This document shows positions 33,946-42,309 of a stretch of DNA of 64,000 bases, piece after piece; position 1 is the stretch's first letter, and every line of letters begins with the position of its first letter. The stretch lies in assembly GCF_028657195.3 (NCBI RefSeq), contig NZ_JANCPR020000016.1:62001-126000 (forward strand), written 5' to 3'. Both the position numbers and the translations under genes were made by a program. Origin of the DNA: Streptomyces iconiensis (GTDB lineage: Bacteria; Actinomycetota; Actinomycetes; Streptomycetales; Streptomycetaceae). A model generated the notes under the pieces. It had not been told where the DNA came from. It saw nothing but the letters and a program-made list of their open reading frames with translations, and ran no database searches.

Positions 33946-34652
33946 CGCGTGTGCGCGTGGGCGGTGCGCGCGTAGTCGCCGAGCGAAGGCTCCAGTAGTC
34001 CGAAGGCACGGACGGCCGACTCCTTGAGCACGTCCGCCATACGGGAGTTGGGCGTGCCCTCCAGCGTCATGTCCATCAACTGCCGGAAGAGCGCACGGTG
34101 CGTGCCGGCGAGCTGTGCGGCAGCCGCACGCGGAGTGATGTCGTCCGGCGCGGCTCCGGTCTCGGTCACGAGGGTGGCGGCGAGCGCGTCCTCGCGCTGC
34201 TCGTGCAGGTCACGCAGGCGTGCGACCAGCGTCGGGCTGTCCGCGATCATGCGCGCGAACGGTTCGCCCGAGAAGCCGATGACCGGGTCGTGCCGCTCGA
34301 CGGCGGTGAGGAACGCGCGGCACAGCGCCTCCAGCGCCGACTCACCGGGCTCGCGCTCCGCGACCGTACGGGCGAACCCGCCGGTGAACTCCTCGTGGTG
34401 GTCGAGGGCCAGGTCTTCCTTGCGCGGGAAGTAGTTGGTGACCGTCTTCTTCGCCACGCGCGCGGCGTCGGCGATCTCGGCGACGGTGGTCGCCTCGAAG
34501 CCCCGCTCGATGAACAGGTCCGTGGCCCTGTCCGAGATCAGTTCACGGGTCTCCCGCTTCTTGCGCTCCCGCAGCCCCCCGCCCTGCTTCGCCGTGCCCG
34601 TGCCCGTGCCCGTGCCCGCTCCCGTGTCCGTGTCCGTGTTCGTGCCGCCCAT
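33924..34652 (-). CDS. TetR family transcriptional regulator
   Basis: A 242-residue regulator. Residues 1-22 are a Thr/Gly/Asp-rich tail encoded by hexamer repeats. The HTH follows (RKKRETRELISDRATDLFIE, then RVAKKTVTNYFPRKEDL). The C-terminal ligand domain looks like the common actinobacterial type. ATG 34652 follows GGGAGGT. A strong dyad lies 36-60 bases upstream and is the likely autoregulatory operator. The divergent neighbour is the DUF5701-like gene. Confidence 0.9.
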   Translation of the reverse strand: MGGTNTDTDTGAGTGTGTGTAKQGGGLRERKKRETRELISDRATDLFIERGFEATTVAEIADAARVAKKTVTNYFPRKEDLALDHHEEFTGGFARTVAEREPGESALEALCRAFLTAVERHDPVIGFSGEPFARMIADSPTLVARLRDLHEQREDALAATLVTETGAAPDDITPRAAAAQLAGTHRALFRQLMDMTLEGTPNSRMADVLKESAVRAFGLLEPSLGDYARTAHAHTREGPPGR

Positions 34653-34687
34653 GCGGCGACCTCCCTCGTGTCCGCGTGAGTTTTTTA

Positions 34688-34712
34688 CGTCGAGGGTAAT
34701 TTTCCCTTGACG
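34688..34712. promoter_or_regulatory. Putative TetR operator (25-bp dyad)
   Basis: Arms CGTCGAGGG and CCCTTGACG flank TAATTTT, matching at eight of nine positions. The dyad lies between the divergent TetR and DUF5701-like genes and has the size typical of TetR-family operators. Confidence 0.6.
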
Positions 34713-34780
34713 CGATTCGTCGTACGGAGGTAACTTTACTCGTGCCGTAAGTTCTGGGCACCTACGAGAGGGAGCCGGCT

Positions 34781-35458
34781 CTGAACGCCTTTGACGCGGG
34801 AACCGAGTTCGACCGACAGCTGCACACCCTGCTCGACAAGGGCTACCCCGCCCTGGCCGGGCTCGGCGAGGGAGAGTTCGCGAAGCTGCTGGCGCCGCTG
34901 CGGGACGTGGCGGTGGAGCGTGCGGGAGAGACGGGGAAAGCGGCCGGAGCGAGAGGCGCGGCGGGGCCCGAGCCGGGCCGGGCACCGTTTCTGCTGGTCG
35001 TCACGCGGGCGTTGGTGCCCGTCGAGGGCATGGTGGGGCTCACCAGGCTGGAGCGCGGGACCAAGCCTGGCATCATCGACCGGCACTACGAACCAGGCGC
35101 GATCGAGCGCTTCGTTCCCATCGAGGGCGCCGAACCTCCGGACGAGCGCGTGTACTTGGTCTTCGACGCCGACAGGGGCGAGGAGTTCTGCGGGGCGGTA
35201 CCCGACGACGCCATGGCCACCCTCGCCGCACGCGGACGGACACTGCTCACCATGGAGGAGGGGCTGGCCTTCGTCACCCAGCAGCCCGCGGCCCTCGCCA
35301 AGAACAGATGCTTCTCGCTCGGCGCCTCGCGCAGCGGCGACCGCCGGGTCCCCGCCGTGTGGATCAGCCAGCGCGCACCCAAACTCGGCTGGTGCTGGGC
35401 GGGCAACCCGCACACCTGGCTCGGCGTGGCATCGGCGTCAGAGCGCGTGGCGGCGTAG
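34781..35458 (+). CDS. DUF5701-like protein with apparent CTG start
   Basis: A 225-residue protein. Coding clearly begins near 34781 with NAFDAGTEFDRQLHTLLDKG, but the codon at the start is CTG; AGGGAG lies six bases ahead. The next upstream in-frame stop is at 34748 and the only other candidate is CTG 34754. Later parts read GRAPFLLVVTRALVPVEGMV and ISQRAPKLGWCWAGNPHTWL, resembling the uncharacterised DUF5701 family. An in-frame GTG at 34907 would lose 42 well-coded residues. Probably coregulated with the divergent TetR gene. Confidence 0.7.
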   Translation: MNAFDAGTEFDRQLHTLLDKGYPALAGLGEGEFAKLLAPLRDVAVERAGETGKAAGARGAAGPEPGRAPFLLVVTRALVPVEGMVGLTRLERGTKPGIIDRHYEPGAIERFVPIEGAEPPDERVYLVFDADRGEEFCGAVPDDAMATLAARGRTLLTMEEGLAFVTQQPAALAKNRCFSLGASRSGDRRVPAVWISQRAPKLGWCWAGNPHTWLGVASASERVAA

Positions 35459-35589
35459 GGGCACCTCGGGGCGACCCGTGAGCGCGCAACTCGCTCGTGG
35501 ACACCCGGCCCACGTGAGGGCGGCCCGTGACGGGGGACCCGGGCAGCGGGACCCGGGCAGCGGGACCCAGATGGCGGGACCCGGGCAGG

Positions 35590-36250
35590 GGCTCGTGCCT
35601 CGGCTCGTTCCTGTCCTTCCTGACCGGAACGGTGGTCGCGCTCGCCAGCCCGCTGCCGGACGCCATGGCCGGGTTCGACCAGGCAGCGGGCAGCTTCGGG
35701 CCCGTACTGCTGGTGCTGTTCCTCTTCAGCGTCGTCAACCACAACGCGCTCAACCTGTACGGGGCCTCGCTCTCCCTCATCACCATCTGGCAGACCTTCC
35801 GCGTCCACTGGGTCCCGAGGCTGGTGGCGCGCAGCGCCGCTTCGGGATCGTGGTCGTCGGCGCCATGGCCATCGCGCTGGGCATGTCGGCCGATTTCATG
35901 AACAACTTCGTGAACCTCGTCATGATGCTGCTGATCGTCCTGATCCCCTGGACCGCTATCAACCTCATCGACTTCTACCTGCTGCACCGAGGCCACTACG
36001 AGCTGGCCGACCTCTTCGCCTCCGACGGGGCCGCTACGGCCGCTTCAACCCCGTCGCTCTCTTCTGCTACGGCGTCGGCGTCCTCGTCCAGATACCGTTC
36101 GTCTCCACCAGCATCTACACCGGGACGCTCGTCTCCCACCTCGGCGGCGCCGACCTCTCCTGGCTGGTCGGTCTCGCCGTCACCTCCCCGCTGTACTGGG
36201 CGCTGGCCCGCCGCGCGCAGATGCGGGGTGCGCAGATGCGCACCCGAGAG
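35590..36250 (+). pseudogene. NCS1-type cytosine/purine permease remnant
   Basis: The C-terminal half of a nucleobase:cation symporter is spread over three frames. Segments in order are LASPLPDAMAGFDQAAGSFG, then VVNHNALNLYGASLSLITIW in frame one, GIVVVGAMAIALGMSADFMN and WTAINLIDFYLLHRGHYELA in frame two, and RFNPVALFCYGVGVLVQIPF in frame three. The N-terminal half is missing altogether and at least two frameshifts separate the pieces, so this is real decay rather than a sequencing slip. Confidence 0.85.
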
Positions 36251-36284
36251 CACGAGAACCACGGCGACGGGGCGCTCGCGGCCG

Positions 36285-36354
36285 GGACGGCCGAGGGGGC
36301 GGCGGCTAGGACGGCCGAGGGGGCAGCTGCCAGGACGGCCGAGGGGGCGGCCGG
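36285..36354. repeat. Three 24-bp tandem repeats
   Basis: Each unit carries GGACGGCCGAGGGGGC followed by GGCGGCTA-like bases, at 36285, 36309 and 36333. They lie at the tail of the decayed permease. The unit is a multiple of three and would have added Arg-Thr-Ala-Glu-Gly-Ala-Ala-Ala repeats to its C-terminus. Confidence 0.85.
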
Positions 36355-36419
36355 GAACACGGTTGCCCCGCGGCCCGCCGGGATCGTAGGTTCACAGGAC
36401 ACGAACCAGGGAGATCAGT

Positions 36420-36452
36420 ATGTGCGGCGCTTGCGCAGCGGTCACTAAGTAA
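36420..36452 (+). CDS. Ten-residue open frame, possible leader peptide
   Basis: ATG at 36420 is preceded by GGAG at a good distance and encodes MCGACAAVTK before TAA. It precedes the DHA2 exporter gene by 107 bases. It may be a leader peptide or the start of a lost gene. Only the ribosome site and position support it. Confidence 0.25.
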   Translation: MCGACAAVTK

Positions 36453-36559
36453 CTCCAGCGCGGCGGCGGCCCTCTCAGGCCCCCGACGCGACAGGTGCTC
36501 ATCACGTTCCCGGCGGCTCGCCATGTCTGGGCGAGCGCCTGACCTGGAGTTTCCCTTTC

Positions 36560-38197
36560 GTGAATACACATGGCGTGAACGCGTCCCGTTGGCGCGCGCT
36601 CAGCGTGCTGTCCCTGTTGCAGTTCCTCATCGCGATCGACGTCACCGTCGTCAATGTCGCGCTCCCCTCCATCGGCGCCGAACTCGGCGCGGCGCCCGCC
36701 TCGTTGACGTGGGTCGTCACCGGCTACACGCTCGCGGGCGGCGGACTGCTGCTGCTCGGCGGGCGGATCTGCGACCTGTTCGGCAGGCGCAGGATGTTTC
36801 TGCTGGGCACCCTGCTGTTCGGGCTGTCCTCGCTGCTCGCAGGCGTCGCCGAGGGGCTGCCTGCGCTGCTCGCCGCACGCCTCGGCCAGGGCGCGGGCGA
36901 GGCGCTGGCCTCCCCGGCCGCGATGTCCCTGATCGCGCTCCTCTTCCCCCGTGCCGAGGAGCGGGCCAAGGCACTCGGCGTGTGGGGCGGCATCTCCAGC
37001 ATGGGCCTCGTCGGTGGCGTCCTGATGTCAGGACTGCTCACCGAACTGCTGCACTGGCGCTGGATCTTCTACGTCAACGTTCCCCTCGTGGCCCTCGTCC
37101 TGATGCTCACACCTGTGTTCGTCCGAGCCGACACGGCTCCGGAGGACGGGGCCCCGAAGGACGCCGCTCGGAAGGCGGCCCCGGCTCGGAAAAACGCAGC
37201 TCGGAAGGCCCCGGCTCGGAAGGACCCGGCTGCGGAGAAGGCGGCGGGAACGGGCGTGCGCAAGGGGCCGCGGGTCGATCTGCCGGGTGCCGCACTGCTC
37301 ACCGCCGGGCCACTCGCGCTGGTGTACGGGGTGGTACGCGCAACCGATCACGCGTGGACCTCGCCCGGTGTTCTGCTGCCGCTGTGCGGCGGGCTGCTCG
37401 CGCTGGCCGGGTTCGTACGGGTGGAGGCGCGCACGCGGCGTCCCCTGGTGCCGCTCGCCTTCTTCGCGAACCGCACCCGCACGGCCGCCAACGCCGCGAC
37501 CGTACTGCTGAGCGCCGCACTGTCCAGCACCTTCTTCCTGGCCACGCTCTACATGCAGCACGTGCTGGGCATGGGGCCGTTGCACACCGGGCTGGCCTAT
37601 CTCCCGTTCTGCGCCGCGCTGTTGCTCACCGTGACGGTCGTCGGACGGATCATCGGCGTGCTGGGCGTACGGGGCACGGCCGTCGCCGGGCTCCTGTGCG
37701 CCGCGGCAGGCGGGAGCTGGCTGGCGACGCTCCCGGCCGAAGGCAACCTGTGGAAGGACGTCGTACCCGGCATGGTCGCCATGGCCGTCGGCATGGCCCT
37801 CGGCCTGATCGCCCTCCAGAACGCCGCGCTCTCCGGCGTGACCGAGGACGACGCGGGACTCGCCTCCGGAGTCCAGCGCTCCGTCGACCAGCTCGGTGGC
37901 GCACTGGGCCTCGCCATACTGGTCGGCCTGGCCCTCGGCTCGGCGGGCGAAGCAGCCGGCTACCGCACCGCCTTCGGCTGGGCAACCCTCGGCGTACTGG
38001 TCGCCGTCCCACTGGTGTGGACGGCGGTACGCGTACCGGCCAGGGCCGGGACGACCGGGGGCGGGACGACCGGGGGCGGGAACGGGGACGGGACGACCGG
38101 GGACGGGACGACCGGGGGCGGGAACGGGGACGGGAACGACGCCGAGGACGGGAACGGGAACGACGCCGAGGCCGAGGCCGAGGCCGGGACCGGCTGA
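36560..38197 (+). CDS. DHA2 (EmrB/QacA) family MFS multidrug exporter
   Basis: A 545-residue transporter with about 14 predicted helices. Helix 1 contains FLIAIDVTVVNVALPSIGAE, motif A is GGRICDLFGRRRMFL, and motif C is in the fifth helix region. A Lys/Ala-rich cytoplasmic loop (about 190-235) carries short ARK-type repeats. The last 50 residues are Gly/Thr/Asn/Asp low complexity. Start GTG 36560 follows GGAG. Substrates likely include antibiotics or other hydrophobic compounds. No dedicated regulator lies directly beside it. Confidence 0.9.
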   Translation: MNTHGVNASRWRALSVLSLLQFLIAIDVTVVNVALPSIGAELGAAPASLTWVVTGYTLAGGGLLLLGGRICDLFGRRRMFLLGTLLFGLSSLLAGVAEGLPALLAARLGQGAGEALASPAAMSLIALLFPRAEERAKALGVWGGISSMGLVGGVLMSGLLTELLHWRWIFYVNVPLVALVLMLTPVFVRADTAPEDGAPKDAARKAAPARKNAARKAPARKDPAAEKAAGTGVRKGPRVDLPGAALLTAGPLALVYGVVRATDHAWTSPGVLLPLCGGLLALAGFVRVEARTRRPLVPLAFFANRTRTAANAATVLLSAALSSTFFLATLYMQHVLGMGPLHTGLAYLPFCAALLLTVTVVGRIIGVLGVRGTAVAGLLCAAAGGSWLATLPAEGNLWKDVVPGMVAMAVGMALGLIALQNAALSGVTEDDAGLASGVQRSVDQLGGALGLAILVGLALGSAGEAAGYRTAFGWATLGVLVAVPLVWTAVRVPARAGTTGGGTTGGGNGDGTTGDGTTGGGNGDGNDAEDGNGNDAEAEAEAGTG

Positions 38198-38207
38198 GCT
38201 GAACGCC

Positions 38208-38240
38208 GTGCCGCGCCGCTGGCAGGAGGCGGCGCGGCAC
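38208..38240 (+). terminator. Terminator of the DHA2 exporter gene
   Basis: A perfect 12-bp stem (GTGCCGCGCCGC and its complement) with a 9-base loop begins ten bases past the stop. Confidence 0.85.
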
Positions 38241-38251
38241 CGGCCGACGCC

Positions 38252-38364
38252 GTGAAGGGGCGTCGGCCCGCGCGGTGAAGCGGCGTCGGCCGCACGAGAA
38301 GTGGCGTCGGCCCGCACGGTGAAGCGGCGTGAGCCCGCCCCGTGAAGTGGCGTCGGCCGGGGCC
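38252..38364. repeat. About five 23-bp tandem repeats
   Basis: The unit is GTGAAGCGGCGTCGGC followed by CCGCACG-like bases. Copies start at 38252, 38275, 38296, 38319 and 38342. The GTGAAG core recalls the 26-bp repeats near 2.6 kb. They lie between convergent genes with no coding frame supported. Confidence 0.8.
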
Positions 38365-38434
38365 GTGAACAGGTCGGCCGTGGCCCGACATGAGGCAAGC
38401 GTTCACGTGCGGGTCAACGACCCCGCCTCGCATG

Positions 38435-39264
<830 letters not shown>

Positions 39265-39268
<4 letters not shown>

Positions 39269-40485
39269 CGGGTGCTCCCTTCAGCGGGGACGGTCACGGA
39301 AGCGGAACCGGATGCGGAACCGGACACGGCTCCGGACACGGCTCCGGACGCGGACCCGGGTACGGGTACCGATGCGGGTGCCGACCCGGATGCGGAGGCG
39401 GGCCCGGGCGCGGATTCGGGCAGTCGGCGGCAGGATGCCTCGCCGCCCTCTTCCCCGGGGCCGCCCTCATCCCCCGAAACGGCGTCCGGTTCCAGCGGGG
39501 TGGCGACCGGGGTCCAGGTCTCGCACTCCGGTTCCGCTTCCGGACAGCGGGCGGCGAAGGGGCAGCCGGGGAAGCTGTCGGCGAGCGACGGCGGACGGCC
39601 GGGTATCGGGCGGATCACCGCGTCCTCCTCACCCAGCGCGGGCGAACAGTCCAGCAGCCCCCGCGTGTACGGGTGCCGGGGCGCGGCGAACAGGGCGCGC
39701 GCCGACTGGTGTTCGGCAACGCGGCCCGCGTACATCACCACGACGCGGTCGCAGTACGCCGCCGCGAGGTGCAGGTCGTGGGTGATGAACAGCATCCCCG
39801 TCTCCCGCTCGGCGCGCAGCGTGCGCAACAGGTCCAGGATCTCGGCCTGGGTGGTCACGTCCAGCGCGCTGGTCGCCTCGTCGGCGAGCAGCAGCCGGGG
39901 TTCGGCCGCCAGCGCGCCCGCGATGACAACGCGCTGGAGCATGCCGCCCGACAGTTCGTGCGGGTGCTGCCGCACGCGGCGTGCGGGGTCGGGAAGGCCG
40001 ACGGTGTCGAGGAGTTCGACCGCGCGGGCCCGCGCCGCACGCCGGTCGGTGACCCCGGCGAGCGCGAGCCGCTCGGTGAGGAAGTCCCCGACCCGGCGTA
40101 CCGGATTGAGCGCGGCGCGCGGGTCCTGGTGGACCATCGCGACCGTACGGGCACGGTGCGCGCGCAGCTTCTCGCCGCGCAGGGCGAGCGCATCGGTGCC
40201 CTCGACGCGTACGGCCCCAGTGGTCACACCGCCCTCGGGCAGCATCCCGAGCGCCGCCTTCGCGGTGGTGGACTTGCCGGAACCCGACTCGCCCACCAGC
40301 CCGACCACCTCCCCCATCCGCACCCGGAGCGAGACGTCACTGAGCAACGGGCGTGCGGTGGCGGGCAGTTCGAGCGTCAGGCCGTCGATGTCGAGCAGCG
40401 GCGGCTGTTCCTCGCGAGCGTGGCCGTGGACATGGGCATGGGCATGGGCGTTGTGAGCGTGATCGGGTTCGTGGTCGTGTGGCAT
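39265..40485 (-). CDS. Peptide/nickel-type ABC transporter ATP-binding protein with His-rich N-terminus
   Basis: A 406-residue DppD/NikD-like ATPase. Residues 1-23 contain ten His alternating with Ala, Asp, Val and Gly (such as HAHAHVHGH), a possible metal-binding or simply repeat-derived tail. Walker A is GESGSGKSTT, signature LSGGMLQRVVIAGAL, Walker B LLLADEATSALD. The oligopeptide-transporter C-terminal motif with CPFAARCPEAEPEC is present, followed by a Ser/Gly/Ala/Pro repeat tail. ATG 40485 has a perfect GGAGG box; the open frame extends much further upstream but overlaps the permease gene. Confidence 0.9.
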
Positions 40486-40490
40486 GGCGG

Positions 40491-41357
40491 CTACCTCCTG
40501 GCGCCGAGGCGGTCGGCGACCCAGACCCCGACGATGTTGAACGCCACCACGACGGCGGCGATGGCCGTGCCCGGTACCAGCGCGGGCAGCAGCGCGCCCT
40601 GCACCACGGCGGCCTGCCCCTCCTGCACCATCAGTCCCCAGTCGGAACTGGGCGGCTGGGCGCCGAAGCCCAGATAGCTGAGGGTGGCCAGGCTCATCAG
40701 GGCCTCGCCGAAGAGCACGACGAGATAGCCGACGACGGACCTGCCGAGGTTGGGCACCAGATAGCGGGCACATATGCGTGCCCCGCCCATGCCCAGTACG
40801 CGGTAGGCGTCGACGTACGGCTTCGCGCGCTCCGAAAGGGCCACGCTGCGGGTGTATTTGGCGATGGTCGGGGTGTACGCGAGGGCGAGCGCCAGCACCG
40901 AGGTGGTCATCCCCGCGCCGAACACGGCGATGATCAGCACGACGAACAGCAGCCCGGGGAACGCGTACATCACGTCCGTCACCCGCGAGACCAGTGTGTC
41001 CACCCAGCCGCCGCGCCAGGCGGCGAGCGTGCCCAGCGTGACGCCGAGCACGGCCGCCAGCGCGAGCAGCAGCAGCGGCGCGACCAGGCTGGAGCGTGCC
41101 CCGTGCAGCACGCGCGAGAGCAGGTCCTGGCCTGAGGCGTCGGTGCCGAGCAGATGGTCGCCGCCCGTGCCGGCGAGGGAGGCCGAGAGGTCGATGGTGT
41201 CGGGTGCGTAGGGCGCGATCAGCGGCGCGACGGCCGCTGCCAGTACGACCAGGACGAGGAACCCCGCCGCGATCAGCACCCCGGCAGGACGCTTGGTCCG
41301 CAGGGTCAACGGACGTACTGCCGGGGACGGTTGGGCGGTGGCGGCCGGAGTCGTCAT
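40491..41357 (-). CDS. Peptide/nickel-type ABC transporter permease (DppC-like)
   Basis: A 288-residue permease with an N-terminal membrane helix, the extracytoplasmic LLGTDASGQDLLSRVLHGAR motif and five further helices. The cytoplasmic coupling loop is around YRVLGMGGARICARYLVPN. It is overlapped at its start by the other permease gene (ATGA). Together they form the membrane channel. Confidence 0.92.
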   Translation of the reverse strand: MTTPAATAQPSPAVRPLTLRTKRPAGVLIAAGFLVLVVLAAAVAPLIAPYAPDTIDLSASLAGTGGDHLLGTDASGQDLLSRVLHGARSSLVAPLLLLALAAVLGVTLGTLAAWRGGWVDTLVSRVTDVMYAFPGLLFVVLIIAVFGAGMTTSVLALALAYTPTIAKYTRSVALSERAKPYVDAYRVLGMGGARICARYLVPNLGRSVVGYLVVLFGEALMSLATLSYLGFGAQPPSSDWGLMVQEGQAAVVQGALLPALVPGTAIAAVVVAFNIVGVWVADRLGARR

Positions 41358-42304
41358 GCCGTGCTCCTTTCCGCACGCACCCGAGGGTCGAGCAGCGGGT
41401 GCACGAGGTCCACCAGGTTGGTGACGACGATGTATCCCGTGACCATCAGCAGCAGTACGGCCTGCGCCACCGGGAAGTCATGGGTGTTGATGGCGTTGAC
41501 GAGCAGCGATCCGACGCCGCTGAGTCCGAAGGCCGTCTCGATGACGACTGTGCCGGCGAGCATTCCGGCCGTGACCAGGCCGCACATGGTGATGATCGGC
41601 CCCAGCGCGTTGCGCAGCACATGGCGGCGTATCACCTCCCGTTCGGGCACGCCCGAGGCGCGGGCCGCCTCGACGTGGTCGGAGGCAGCGGCGTCGAGCA
41701 TGGACTGCCGGGTGACGCGGCTGATGATCGCCAGCGCGCCGAGCGCCATGGACAGCGCGGGCAGCGTCAGATGGTGCACCGTCCCCGCGAACCCGTTGCC
41801 CGCACCCGTCACGGGGAACCAGCCGAGCCGCACCCCGAAGAGCGAGACGAGCCCGATGGCGGCGACGAAGTTGGGCACGGAGGCCGCCAGTGTGGTGCCG
41901 CCGACGACGGCCTGGTCGGCCCAGCCGCGCCGGACGGCCGCGACGATCCCCGCGCCCACGCCGAGCACCACGAACAGCAGCGTGGCGTAGCCGACGAGGG
42001 CCAGCGTCGTGGGCAGCCGGGAGGTGACCAGATCGGCCACCTGGTCCGTGTACTTGAAGGAGCGGCCGAGGTCGCCGTGCGCGCAGTCCCACAGCCAGCG
42101 GCCGTACTGCACGACCAGCGGCTCGTCCAGGTGGTACTGCTCGCGCACCGCTGCCAGCTTCTCCGGGGTGAGCTTGTCGCGCCCGCCCGCGAGGAACACG
42201 GCGGGATCGCCGGGGGCTGCGTAGACGGCGGCAAAGATCACGAAGGAGGCGGCGACCAGGGTGGCCACGAGCCCGGCGACTCGCCGGAAGAGTCTTCTGA
42301 ACAC
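41354..42304 (-). CDS. Peptide/nickel-type ABC transporter permease (DppB-like)
   Basis: A 316-residue permease with six helices and the coupling-loop region SDHVEAARASGVPEREVIRR. GTG 42304 follows AAGGA and begins with the first membrane helix; an upstream frame to 42448 overlaps the binding protein and is rejected. It starts five bases after the binding-protein stop. Confidence 0.9.
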   Translation of the reverse strand: MFRRLFRRVAGLVATLVAASFVIFAAVYAAPGDPAVFLAGGRDKLTPEKLAAVREQYHLDEPLVVQYGRWLWDCAHGDLGRSFKYTDQVADLVTSRLPTTLALVGYATLLFVVLGVGAGIVAAVRRGWADQAVVGGTTLAASVPNFVAAIGLVSLFGVRLGWFPVTGAGNGFAGTVHHLTLPALSMALGALAIISRVTRQSMLDAAASDHVEAARASGVPEREVIRRHVLRNALGPIITMCGLVTAGMLAGTVVIETAFGLSGVGSLLVNAINTHDFPVAQAVLLLMVTGYIVVTNLVDLVHPLLDPRVRAERSTA

Positions 42305-42309
42305 GCGCG

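Noticed and set aside
36523..38202. 559-codon frame parallel to the DHA2 exporter
   Set aside because: Arg/Gly-rich shadow frame; the exporter frame has clear transporter motifs and codon bias.
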